From: Marinomonas sargassi
Lineage (GTDB): Bacteria > Pseudomonadota > Gammaproteobacteria > Pseudomonadales > Marinomonadaceae
Assembly (NCBI RefSeq): GCF_025716875.1
Contig: NZ_JAOVZB010000001.1
Location: 620,001-684,000 of the forward strand
Direction: 5' to 3'
DNA: 64,000 bases
The stretch's first letter is position 1. Each line of letters begins with the position of its first letter. The translations under genes and the position numbers were made by a program. The notes beneath the pieces are model-generated. The model had not been told where the DNA came from and did no database searches. It was given only the letters and a program-made list of their open reading frames with translations. Below, piece by piece: positions 9,091-17,620 of the stretch.

Positions 9091-9609
9091 CTACGCAAAC
9101 TCATTAATAGACAGTTCGACGATCAAATCACTACTAATCCCTTCCAATGCTTCTTCCAGCTTAGTGAGTGAAAGCCCGTCCGGAAGGGATAAGATCATTT
9201 CTGTTTTAAACAACATGTCCGAGCTCATCGGCGCTGGCTCACAAACCGTGCTAAGTTCTTTTACATTCACCACGAGAGAATGAAGTACTTCTGACACCTC
9301 TTTTACTATCCCTGGGCGATCATTACCTACTACTGTCAACGATAACGTTGAACCATATGAAGGACTCTCACAAGCGGATTCAACTAAAACATTCAGGCCT
9401 AATTGCTTAAAATCGTTCAACTCATTAATCAAGGCTTCTTGATGATTAATAGGAACAGAGATAATAAGAATACCAGCAAACTTATTGGCCAGATGTGCCA
9501 TTCGACTTTCAGCCCAATTACCATGATGACGAGAAATGGTATCCGATAAACGTTCCACAATGCCTGGTCGATCATCACCAATGAAACTCAAAACTAGGAA
9601 CTGCGTCAT
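9091..9609 (-). CDS. GcvR-like double ACT-domain protein
   Basis: Two ACT domains fill this 172-residue protein: residues about 5-75 (VLSFIGDDRPGIVERLSDTISRH) and about 95-165 (LTVVGNDRPGIVKEVSEVL), each with the D-R-P-G-I-V loop. This matches GcvR, which restrains the glycine-cleavage activator GcvA in enterics through protein contact in response to glycine, and its homologues in other proteobacteria. The open frame extends 37 codons further upstream, but the ATG at 9609 has AGGAG at the right distance. No gcv genes are in the window, so the regulatory target is inferred from family only. Confidence 0.82.
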   Translation of the reverse strand: MTQFLVLSFIGDDRPGIVERLSDTISRHHGNWAESRMAHLANKFAGILIISVPINHQEALINELNDFKQLGLNVLVESACESPSYGSTLSLTVVGNDRPGIVKEVSEVLHSLVVNVKELSTVCEPAPMSSDMLFKTEMILSLPDGLSLTKLEEALEGISSDLIVELSINEFA

Positions 9610-9973
9610 AATAACTCTCCTTTTAAACTTTTTATTATGAATAGGCTTATTCGGCATTAGACGCTTTATTAAAACACTTCCAATAAGCCAAAGTTGTTCA
9701 CTACTGCCTCTGTAAAACAAACACTTCCCATGATTCCTTCATCGTGTTTTTTCCTATAATAAGTGCTGATACAAGCTGGCAAACTAGCATAAGTATAGTT
9801 ATCAATAATCAGACACTCTGTATTCAAAGTAGTTACACGCAAAAATAAAAACCAACTCAAGCCGCTTAACGAGCACTGCTCACTTGCACACTTTGTTCTT
9901 AATGTCAGGCTTGAATTCACTCAATATGAGACTCATATTTGCTTTAAATACTTTATTAAAAATAGGACTTTCA
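9610..9973. other. Intergenic region between divergent gcvR-like and nitroreductase genes
   Basis: About 364 bases separate the two divergent starts. I see AT-rich sequence suitable for two divergent promoters, and no convincing small gene, RNA structure or known operator. A minus-strand open frame here (9669-9920) lacks coding character. Confidence 0.6.
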
Positions 9974-10612
9974 ATGTCGAACTTAATCGAACAATTACAG
10001 TGGCGTTACGCAGCAAAGAAAATGGACCCGAGTAAACCTGTAGCAAGTGAAAAGGTAGAACGCATACTAGAAGCCATTCGTTTAACAGCGACTTCAAGCG
10101 GTCTACAGCCTTATGAAGTCATTGTGGTTACCAACGACTCGTTACGAGAACAAATTGTTCCTCATGCTTGGAATCAAGCCCAAATTACTGATGGCTCGCA
10201 CTTATTAGTCTTTGCTGCTTGGAATGACTATACCGAAGAGAGAATCAACACTATGTTCGATCTTGTTAATGATGAACGCGGTTTTGTAAACGAAGGTTGG
10301 GAGAATTACCGGAAAATGCTTTTAGCAACCTACCCAATGCGCGATGCCGAAGTGAATTATCAACACGCTGCACGTCAAGCATACATTGGACTAGGTACCG
10401 CCTTAATTGCTGCCGCTGAAGAAGGTGTTGATAGCACCCCTATGGAAGGTTTCGACCCAGAAAAAGTCGACGAGATACTTGGCTTGAAAGAGCGTGGACT
10501 TCGCTCCGTGATTTTGTTGCCACTAGGTTACCGTGCTGAAGAAGGTGATTGGCTAAAAGACTTGAAGAAAGTACGTCGTCCCAAAGAGCAATTCATTACT
10601 GAAATGAAATAA
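9974..10612 (+). CDS. Nitroreductase-family NAD(P)H-dependent FMN oxidoreductase
   Basis: A 212-residue flavin protein of the NfsB/DrgA type, reducing nitro groups or quinones with NAD(P)H. Recognisable are the N-terminal W-R-Y-A-A-K-K-M segment with the FMN phosphate-binding R/K residues, the central SSGLQPYEVIVV, and the C-terminal ERGLRSVILLPLGYRAEEGDW, a hallmark of the group. The start at 9974 (MSNLIEQLQW) has AGGA upstream; 30 further codons upstream read poorly. Natural substrates are unknown. A large hairpin follows the stop. Confidence 0.9.
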   Translation: MSNLIEQLQWRYAAKKMDPSKPVASEKVERILEAIRLTATSSGLQPYEVIVVTNDSLREQIVPHAWNQAQITDGSHLLVFAAWNDYTEERINTMFDLVNDERGFVNEGWENYRKMLLATYPMRDAEVNYQHAARQAYIGLGTALIAAAEEGVDSTPMEGFDPEKVDEILGLKERGLRSVILLPLGYRAEEGDWLKDLKKVRRPKEQFITEMK

Positions 10613-10627
10613 ACACTGGTAATCAAG

Positions 10628-10663
10628 CTTCCATTATCTAATTGTGTATTTAGATAATGGAAG
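10628..10663. terminator. 14-bp perfect hairpin after the nitroreductase gene
   Basis: CTTCCATTATCTAA (10628-10641) pairs perfectly with TTAGATAATGGAAG (10650-10663) across an 8-base loop. There is no immediate T run, so termination would be weak or factor-assisted. It lies between the nitroreductase stop and the lipoprotein start. Confidence 0.6.
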
Positions 10664-10693
10664 TCGATTAATTCATGTTTTAAAAGGCTAACT

Positions 10694-11227
10694 ATGAAAT
10701 ATCTCTACCTACTTATAAGTAGCTTATTAATCAGCGCTTGTTCTAATAATGACTGGCGGACGGCTAGTAGAGAACCCGCAGGGATAGCTCCTGACCCTAA
10801 ACAAGAAAATGCAGCAGTTATTGAGTTCTACGCTGCAGACGCTTTTAGTTGGCGAGGGTGGTTTGCAGTACATTCTTGGCTAGCAGTAAAAGAGAAGGGA
10901 GCGTCATTCTATAAAGTCTACGAGGTAACTGGTTGGCGAGTTAAGCGCGGGCAACCAGCTTTACATCAGTACCAAACAAAAACCCCTGATCGCTATTGGT
11001 TTGGCTCTAAGCCAGAAAAAATACTGTCTATTATTGGACCGAAAGCTGAAGCACTTATCCCTGAAATTAACGCAGCAGTGGCACGTTACCCTTGGAAAGA
11101 TGAATATAAAGTTTTTCCCGGACCCAATAGCAATACTTTTCCAACTTGGATTGGATTACAAGTACCAGAACTTAACCTAGACATGCCTTTTAGTGCAATT
11201 GGAAGTGGTTACGCGAGCAAAAAATAA
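10694..11227 (+). CDS. DUF3750 family lipoprotein
   Basis: The 177-residue protein begins with a lipoprotein signal (LLISSLLISAC, cleavage before Cys16), so it should be anchored to the outer or inner membrane facing the periplasm. The mature part matches DUF3750 by its opening SREPAGIAPDP, the central WRGWFAVHSWLAVK and YEVTGWRVKRG, and the tail FPTWIGLQVPELNLDMPFSAIGSGY. No biochemical role is known for this family. The gene stands alone and converges on the ABM-domain gene. Confidence 0.82.
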   Translation: MKYLYLLISSLLISACSNNDWRTASREPAGIAPDPKQENAAVIEFYAADAFSWRGWFAVHSWLAVKEKGASFYKVYEVTGWRVKRGQPALHQYQTKTPDRYWFGSKPEKILSIIGPKAEALIPEINAAVARYPWKDEYKVFPGPNSNTFPTWIGLQVPELNLDMPFSAIGSGYASKK

Positions 11228-11233
11228 GCTACA

Positions 11234-11527
11234 TCACTCCTGTTTCACACTATAAAATCGTTTGACGTTTTTCGTAATTTCTCCCCAATATGAAGACTTA
11301 ACACGCGTTTGGTGCTTATCAAACGCTGCCTGACTTTCAAATTCCTCATAGACACTAAAACAACAGGGGTCATCTTTACATCGCTCTACTTTGAATACTA
11401 AACAACCTTCCTCTTGCTGAGTAAGTGCCATGTGATTTGGTAGTTCAGTCAATACCACTTCCAACTCATTTTCTGTCACTTCAATATGCCCACTTAATAT
11501 TACTTTTCCCGTCGTGTTTTCACCCAT
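11234..11527 (-). CDS. Antibiotic biosynthesis monooxygenase (ABM) domain protein
   Basis: A 97-residue single-domain dimeric alpha-beta barrel protein (ABM/YgiN-like). The fold is shown by GHIEVTENELEVVLTELPNH, EEGCLVFKVERCKDDPCCFSVYEEFESQAAFDKHQ and the C-terminal helix. Family members include quinol monooxygenases and many proteins of unknown activity. GGAGG lies upstream of the ATG. It sits 12 bases downstream of the EamA transporter stop on the same strand, so the two are probably one transcript. Confidence 0.82.
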   Translation of the reverse strand: MGENTTGKVILSGHIEVTENELEVVLTELPNHMALTQQEEGCLVFKVERCKDDPCCFSVYEEFESQAAFDKHQTRVKSSYWGEITKNVKRFYSVKQE

Positions 11528-11539
11528 AGCAAAACCTCC

Positions 11540-12463
11540 TTATCTAGTTAATGCTTTTTTACTGCCTAGAGACAAGCGCCAGTTAAACTTCACAGCACAA
11601 ACCGCTAGTAATATCAGAACAACACCGAACCCTTGCCACACGCTTATCTGTGTCGAAAAAGCGAGATAATCTACAAAAAGGGCGGTAACTGGGTAGATAA
11701 AAGACAATATCGCAATCAGGGTGGTCGATAACTTCTGGAAACTGTCATACATAATAATGTACATGAAGCCTGTCAGCAGTACACCCAATACAACAAGATC
11801 TAACCACTGGCTCGCTTCCGTTGGCATAGAAGAAAAATTAACGAAAGGCAAAAGCATAAATATACCAATCGTCACTTGAACAAGAGCCACCAGCTGAGGT
11901 GGTACTTGGCTAACCTTTTTGGTGATCAGTGTTGTTACGGTATAGAGCAAAGCAGCCCCTAGCGCTAGTAACAAACCAATGAGTGCAGTCGAACCGCCCT
12001 CTTCACTGTTCAAAAGCGCGCTAATTTCAGCAAGGTCTAACTCGACAATTAAAAATAGTCCAAAGAAGGCTGTCATAAGCCAAACAAGTAAAGAAGCTGA
12101 TAATGAGCTCTTTGTCAGTAATGCGCCCGCCAACACTAGAAACAAAGGCTGCATATGATAAGCCACTGTGGCGATCGAAAAAGGAATATAGTTAAACGAA
12201 GCAAACAATAATATCCAATTTGCTACTAGGGTAATGCCACCCAATACGACGAAAAGCATTGCTCTCCTTTCAAAGTATGCTCGCTTGAATATCCCAGAAA
12301 AATAGGCATAAATAGCGAGGGTGATGGCCCCTATAACACAACGGAAAAACACCACATTCCAAATGCTCTGCTCAGAACTAATCACAAAATAACCAATCGT
12401 CCCCGAGAGCACCATGGCTATCACCAACTCAATACTTCCTATATTAACCGCCGAGTATTTCAT
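11540..12463 (-). CDS. EamA/DMT-superfamily transporter
   Basis: The 307-residue protein has ten predicted transmembrane helices in two EamA repeats (roughly residues 5-140 and 155-290). Members export amino acids, metabolites or drugs, and the substrate cannot be assigned. AGGAG lies just upstream of the ATG. It is divergent from the Lrp-type regulator across 133 bases; Lrp/AsnC proteins often control adjacent amino-acid exporters, making an amino acid a plausible substrate. Confidence 0.86.
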   Translation of the reverse strand: MKYSAVNIGSIELVIAMVLSGTIGYFVISSEQSIWNVVFFRCVIGAITLAIYAYFSGIFKRAYFERRAMLFVVLGGITLVANWILLFASFNYIPFSIATVAYHMQPLFLVLAGALLTKSSLSASLLVWLMTAFFGLFLIVELDLAEISALLNSEEGGSTALIGLLLALGAALLYTVTTLITKKVSQVPPQLVALVQVTIGIFMLLPFVNFSSMPTEASQWLDLVVLGVLLTGFMYIIMYDSFQKLSTTLIAILSFIYPVTALFVDYLAFSTQISVWQGFGVVLILLAVCAVKFNWRLSLGSKKALTR

Positions 12464-12596
12464 CCTAACTCTCCTAATAAGTTACACACTCGCAACAAGA
12501 TTGCGATAAGATGAATAGAATAAAACCTTAATCGTCGACTTTGCAGACATTAAAAAAGACAAATAAATAAAATCACCCTATTTATATGAGGCAAAA

Positions 12597-13058
12597 ATGC
12601 GTAATAAGCCAACAATAAATAAAGTACAACTTGATGCCATTGATAAGCAGCTAATTAAACTCCTTTATGACAATGCCAGAACACCAGTCACAGAGCTTGC
12701 TCGCGAAATTGGAATGACGGCGCCAAGTATTAATGAACGACTCAAAAGACTCGAGGAAAACGGGGCAATAACTGGCTATCGCGTCGATATTGAGCCCGCT
12801 GTTTTAGGCTATAGCTTGATGGCCATTGTGCGTATGAGACAACTACCCGGAAAGTGGAAAGAGTTAGAGGCGTTAATTCAAGCAATTCCGGAGTTTGTCG
12901 AGTGCGACAAGGTGACCGGCGAAGACTGTTATATCGCAAAGCTATACTTAAAAGATATAAGTGACCTTGACCCTATTTTAAATCAAGTGGCTGAACTTGC
13001 AGATACCAATACTGCTATTGTGAAATCATCACCGATCAAGCGCCGCCTACTTCTATAG
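12597..13058 (+). CDS. Lrp/AsnC-family transcriptional regulator
   Basis: The 153-residue protein has an N-terminal winged helix (residues about 14-62, IDKQLIKLLYDNARTPVTELAREIGMTAPSINERLKRLEENGAI) and a C-terminal RAM/AsnC ligand domain (GYSLMAIVRM to VKSSPIKRRLLL). Such proteins bind amino acids as octamers or dimers and control transport and metabolism. Its divergent partner is the EamA exporter, the most likely target along with its own promoter. Confidence 0.9.
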   Translation: MRNKPTINKVQLDAIDKQLIKLLYDNARTPVTELAREIGMTAPSINERLKRLEENGAITGYRVDIEPAVLGYSLMAIVRMRQLPGKWKELEALIQAIPEFVECDKVTGEDCYIAKLYLKDISDLDPILNQVAELADTNTAIVKSSPIKRRLLL

Positions 13059-13077
13059 CTAGTGAACTAACGCGACG

Positions 13078-13449
13078 TTAAAAGAGATTAAACAACCATT
13101 CATGTATAAGCCTGCCTGGAGCCAAGGTACCAAAGCCTGCACCGACTAATCCGTAAAAGGCTCCAACAGCAAAGTTCTTATGGCGCTTTATATTGCCTAC
13201 CTTCGCAAAATAAATAGAAGCCGCAACACAGATAAGCACCCAAATAGATAGAAAATGAATCACGCTAAGCGAACCAATAACAGGATCAAAACCCTTTAGC
13301 GCAAAGGAGGATAGTGCTGTTACCGTCATGGCTAACATCCAAAAGCGGCCAATAAATTTATGCTGCTTCGTCCCTTTTGGCATGGCTAATTGAAACGCCC
13401 CTGAAATAAGTGCAAAAAATGCTGCGGTAATATGCAAAGCCAAAAACAT
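13078..13449 (-). CDS. DUF2306-like small membrane protein
   Basis: The 123-residue protein has four predicted membrane helices with histidines on the helix borders (ALHITAAFFALISGAFQL, KQHKFIGRFW, IHFLSIWVLICVAASIYFA, KRHKNFAVGAFYG), the pattern of DUF2306. The open frame continues 27 codons upstream, but the ATG at 13449 has a clean GGAG ribosome site seven bases away. Function is unknown; heme-related or electron-transfer roles have been suggested only by the histidine pattern. Confidence 0.75.
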   Translation of the reverse strand: MFLALHITAAFFALISGAFQLAMPKGTKQHKFIGRFWMLAMTVTALSSFALKGFDPVIGSLSVIHFLSIWVLICVAASIYFAKVGNIKRHKNFAVGAFYGLVGAGFGTLAPGRLIHEWLFNLF

Positions 13450-13624
13450 AAAAACTCCTTTTAATGTAAAACCCCAATTCCCATAGTACTGAATGGTAGG
13501 AATGTGTCCAAACATTCGACTAAATAACACTGTTTTCTGTCCTAAATCCTGTTTTAGGACGAATTAATAACAGCTCTTTTTCATAGTGTGAACACAACAT
13601 ACATCTTTGAAAAGGAGAGATTCA

Positions 13625-14641
13625 ATGCATTTCTTTATTCTTCCAGTATTACTTTTTGCGCTTTCGGTTATTCAAGTGAACGCAAAAGAAGCGGTCGGTT
13701 TTGATCAAGCTATTATCTATAGCCAAAGTGATCGGCCGTTAAAAGCCAGTATCTGGTATCCATCACAAAATACCTTTCCACGAGAAAGAGTTGCCGAGAA
13801 CCCTGCATTTGTAGGGACAGATATTATTCGTATTGGTACAGCTAAGGCCAGCTCTTATCCATTGGTGATTCTCTCCCATGGATATCGCGGTAGTTGGAGA
13901 AACCTGAATTGGTTAGCAACACGATTAACTCAGCAAGGTTTTATTGTGGCCGCTATAGATCACCCGGGGACAACAACGTTTAATCAAGACCCTGCTCTAG
14001 CGGCACAATGGTGGCAACGACCAACAGATCTATCTCGCTTACTAGATTGGCTACTGGAACAATCTTATGTGGCACCTTTTATAGATACCCACAACATCAC
14101 AGCCATAGGTCACTCCCTTGGAGGGTGGACGGTAATGGCATTAGCGGGTGCGAAGTTTGACAGGGCACAACTTCTGGAAGAGTGTCGACTAGACCATAAC
14201 CCAAGAGTCTGCGGCCTGCTTAATGAGTTAGGTATGGATACTATACAAGACGGTGAGCCCCAGCACAGTTTGCAAGACCTCCGTATAAAAAGGGTCATCT
14301 CTCTGGATTTAGGCTTGGCGCGTGGATTTTCTCGTGAAAGTCTACAGCAACTTTCCACACCCAGCTTAATTTTGGCTGCTGGTATTGATATTGGAGACTT
14401 GCCTCAGGCACAAGAATCTGGCTTCTTAGCTGAGTATATCCCAGACGCCATGCATGAATATATTGTGTATGCAGATGCCACGCATTTTAGTTTTATGCAG
14501 TTATGCAAAGAGGGGGCTATTGAGATGATAGAAGAAGAGAATCCGGGAGATGGTATTATCTGTCAAGACGGAAACCAACGAACTCGTTATGAGTTACATG
14601 AAAAGATAGCAGATGATATTTTAGCTTTCATGAAAAAGTAG
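13625..14641 (+). CDS. Secreted alpha/beta hydrolase (predicted dienelactone hydrolase-like)
   Basis: A 338-residue protein with a signal peptide (about residues 1-20, ending QVNA). The alpha/beta-hydrolase core shows the oxyanion region LVILSHGYRGSWRN, the nucleophile elbow GHSLGG, and a late histidine in YADATHFSFMQLC. It resembles COG4188 'predicted dienelactone hydrolases', platelet-activating-factor acetylhydrolase-like in outline. The ATG at 13625 follows AAAGGAGAG; a TTG-started longer frame lacks this site. A periplasmic or secreted esterase role is inferred; the substrate is unknown. Confidence 0.8.
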   Translation: MHFFILPVLLFALSVIQVNAKEAVGFDQAIIYSQSDRPLKASIWYPSQNTFPRERVAENPAFVGTDIIRIGTAKASSYPLVILSHGYRGSWRNLNWLATRLTQQGFIVAAIDHPGTTTFNQDPALAAQWWQRPTDLSRLLDWLLEQSYVAPFIDTHNITAIGHSLGGWTVMALAGAKFDRAQLLEECRLDHNPRVCGLLNELGMDTIQDGEPQHSLQDLRIKRVISLDLGLARGFSRESLQQLSTPSLILAAGIDIGDLPQAQESGFLAEYIPDAMHEYIVYADATHFSFMQLCKEGAIEMIEEENPGDGIICQDGNQRTRYELHEKIADDILAFMKK

Positions 14642-14738
14642 ACAAGCTTTAGATATCCCTAAGAGCATAAACACAATCGACACATAGTGTTGAGGTGTTT
14701 ATGCTCTAACCGTTGATAGACTGCTAGATTTTGTCTAT

Positions 14739-17192
14739 CTAGTTTTTATTCTTTAATAAAAATGCCAACCAATCTTCAACAGGGAGAGGCTTCGCGAAAA
14801 AGTATCCTTGGGCTTTAGTACAACCTAACTCCAATAGCTTGTCTAAATGAGTTTGGCTTTCAACACCTTCGGCAATCACTGACAAGCCTAAAACATCGGC
14901 AAACTTCAAAACGGCACTCACTATTTCATAGTCTAATCTTGAGGTCGCTAAATCTTGAACAAAGCTTCGGTCTATTTTCACATAGTCAGCAGATAAGTTT
15001 TTCACTACAGAGAGTGAAGAATAACCCATTCCAAAATCATCAATTGCAATTTGATAACCTTGGGAGCGAAGTTGGTTAATCATTTGCTCACATGTCGCAG
15101 AGTCTCGCATCATATCTCGTTCAGTGATTTCTAAAATTATCTGCTGGGGCTTACAGTCCGTCCCATTTAAGATTTCCTGAAGCTGTTCCGCTAAGTCTGG
15201 CATATAAAACATACGTGCGGAAAAGTTAACTGCGAACAACATCCCGTCTATGTTCACACCTTGTTTTTGCCACTGTGAAATTAAAACGGCTACTTTTTTA
15301 AATACCCACTTGTCTATTTCATTAATAAGATCCGTTTTCTCCGCCACCTCTAAAAAATCAAAGGGTTGTAACAACCCCAACGAAGGGTGATTCCATCTAA
15401 CAAGGGCTTCAGCCCCAGTAACCTCAAGTGTCCGAATATCCATTTTAGGTTGAAGATGCACAACAAGTTCATCATTCTGAATGGCTTGACGTAAAGCTGT
15501 ACTCGTTTCCACTAAGTCTGTTACTTCGAGAGTCATGTTGTCAGTGTAAATACGATATTGATCCTTACCATTGCGCTTAGCATGGTACATAGCTGTATCA
15601 GCATTTCTGATCAGAGTTGCTTCATCGTGACCATGATCGGGATAACGGCAAACCCCTATACTTGAAGAAACAAACACACTCTTGCCATCAATATAATAAG
15701 CTTGACGTAAAGCACCATTGATTTGCTTTAGGACACGACCTTCTTCACGAACCGTTGTCGCATCATCTATTAATATCATGAACTCATCCCCTCCCATGCG
15801 AGAGACATGACCAATGCCATGTACCAACTCTTTTAAAGTGGTTGAAACGTGTATTAATAAATTGTCGCCTGATTTATGGCCTAAAGAATCATTGATCGTT
15901 TTAAATTCGTCTATATCTAAATAAAGCAGTAAAAAAGACGTGTCCTGTAGGCTCGCCTTTTTAATTTCTTGATGTAAGCGATCTGTTCCCAACAACCGAT
16001 TAGCTAATCCAGTTAAAGGGTCATGATGTGCTAGATAATCGAAGCTTTTCTTTTCTTCTTTTAATTCGGTGTAGGTATCGAATAACCGAAGAGCCATCTC
16101 ATTAAAAGCATTTTCAATATCAGCCCATTCGTCCACTCTATTTAAGTTTATCGGTTTATTAGTCATATCAGACTGAACTCTTTTAAACCCTGCTCTGAGG
16201 TCATCTAAAGGTTTTCGTATGTGCCTCTTAACAACTAAATTAACCAGCAATATTGATAACAAGCAGGCGAAAACGCTAATAAAAACCGCATTAAACCGAG
16301 ATTGACTAATCTCTTCTTCCAACTGCTGTGTTAACTCTAAAGCGTCTGCCTGTACCTCTTTTTCTATCAGCTCAACTGAAGACAGCAGATCACTCTGAGC
16401 TAACAATAACTCCTTGGTGACTACCCGCCGCCGATCTAAATTAGCTTTCATGCGCCATAAAGTAGTGGTTAGCTGATATAAATTGTGCGTAATTTCTTGG
16501 TGTTTTCTTTTCAAGGCGGGAGTTGAAAATCTCATTTCCTCAAGCTGTAATTGAAAGAAAGCAAGCTCTTTTTCTATTTCGGCAAGCAAGGAATTTTCCA
16601 CCTCAGGCGTTATTCGGCTATGAAGATTTCCTATCAATTTGCCGGCTGAAAAGAACGACTCTCTGAGCTTAGGTATTGCAGATCGCTGATTATATAACGC
16701 CCAACTATTCTCTATACTTGGTACTGTTTTATCTTCAGTAAGTAGCTCTAATTCATCTATCTGCTTTATGATTAATAGGTCTATTTCTTGAACTTGTTTC
16801 AACACGCGATTCAGTGCGAGTGAACCACCAAAAAAGCGTTGAAAATTATTAATAAACAGGCCCATTTTTTCATCAAGATCATGGTGAATTGATAATTCCC
16901 GTAGGTCCCTCAATTCTTGATTAATATAAGCTGCCTCTTCGGCAAAAGTTTTGTCATTCAATAAAAAATTTTGCTCTAGTAATTCTATTCGTGACACCAG
17001 CTTTAGCATTCTACGACTAATATCAGAGTTTTCTGCCAATACCCTAATACGCTCATGGGCCTGAGTGTTTAAAGTTGATTCGACGTAGTAAAGGGAACGA
17101 ATCACTATCAATATCGCAAAACTAATAATAAAAATAGAAAGTAAATTCGAGAAAATTAAGCGTTTGGTTAATGTAAGATCCGTAAACTTCAC
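14739..17192 (-). CDS. Membrane sensor with HAMP, GGDEF and EAL domains (paralogue 1)
   Basis: The 817-residue protein has TM1 at about 12-33, a mostly helical periplasmic region (34-300), TM2 at about 301-321, HAMP (322-375), GGDEF (about 385-545; intact motif at 467-471) and EAL (about 560-812; EAL at 595-597, with DDFGMGYSS and AEGVES). The RxxD inhibitory site upstream of GGDEF is absent. Both c-di-GMP synthesis and hydrolysis are therefore possible on sequence. The start codon is GTG behind GGAGGGAGGAA. It is closely similar to the 822-residue gene at 17621-20089 in all domains, indicating tandem duplication. The coiled periplasmic region suits contact with a periplasmic binding protein, as in TorS/LuxQ or MbaA. 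Confidence 0.9.
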   Translation of the reverse strand: MKFTDLTLTKRLIFSNLLSIFIISFAILIVIRSLYYVESTLNTQAHERIRVLAENSDISRRMLKLVSRIELLEQNFLLNDKTFAEEAAYINQELRDLRELSIHHDLDEKMGLFINNFQRFFGGSLALNRVLKQVQEIDLLIIKQIDELELLTEDKTVPSIENSWALYNQRSAIPKLRESFFSAGKLIGNLHSRITPEVENSLLAEIEKELAFFQLQLEEMRFSTPALKRKHQEITHNLYQLTTTLWRMKANLDRRRVVTKELLLAQSDLLSSVELIEKEVQADALELTQQLEEEISQSRFNAVFISVFACLLSILLVNLVVKRHIRKPLDDLRAGFKRVQSDMTNKPINLNRVDEWADIENAFNEMALRLFDTYTELKEEKKSFDYLAHHDPLTGLANRLLGTDRLHQEIKKASLQDTSFLLLYLDIDEFKTINDSLGHKSGDNLLIHVSTTLKELVHGIGHVSRMGGDEFMILIDDATTVREEGRVLKQINGALRQAYYIDGKSVFVSSSIGVCRYPDHGHDEATLIRNADTAMYHAKRNGKDQYRIYTDNMTLEVTDLVETSTALRQAIQNDELVVHLQPKMDIRTLEVTGAEALVRWNHPSLGLLQPFDFLEVAEKTDLINEIDKWVFKKVAVLISQWQKQGVNIDGMLFAVNFSARMFYMPDLAEQLQEILNGTDCKPQQIILEITERDMMRDSATCEQMINQLRSQGYQIAIDDFGMGYSSLSVVKNLSADYVKIDRSFVQDLATSRLDYEIVSAVLKFADVLGLSVIAEGVESQTHLDKLLELGCTKAQGYFFAKPLPVEDWLAFLLKNKN

Positions 17193-17620
17193 TTCCTCCC
17201 TCCTATATATTCTTTAGTTAAGTGAAAGCTTATCAATCCTGTAGATATAAGAACTATGGCCCCATTGTGAATTGATAATGCTGGTATTGAGCTATTCTGT
17301 AACTAATGCCTTCTAGTGACCTGCCTTCTCTAGTATCGAATTCCATCCATAAAAGCACTTGTGTAAATTAAAGCCTCATTCAAGATAGACTCATCAATTA
17401 CCAAGAACTGCTGCTTTTCTGTAACCATAAAGGTAGATATGTAACTATCTACAGACAGACAATGCCTAGATAATAAAACCCTCTAAATTTTGCAAGAACC
17501 AGATATCAGTCCCACTAAGTGGGTAAAGTGGACGTTATTGAAATAGTTGAAGCTAAAAAGACAGCTATTACTGTTAAAGGCTTCTATTAGTAAGGTGTGC
17601 AGTAGAAGCCCTGATGACGC
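17193..17620. other. 428-base gap between the two GGDEF-EAL paralogues
   Basis: This strand would carry the promoter and leader of paralogue 1. I see no complete gene. A minus-strand open stretch ending near 17336 reads about 45 residues of plausible protein (including TEKQQFLVIDES) but has no good start or ribosome site, so it may be a remnant or chance. A small inverted repeat, CCCAC-TAA-GTGGG, lies at 17511-17523. Confidence 0.5.

Noticed and set aside
17200-17500. Third periplasmic binding-protein gene between the GGDEF-EAL paralogues
   Set aside because: Only a roughly 45-residue open stretch without a start site or family motif is present.
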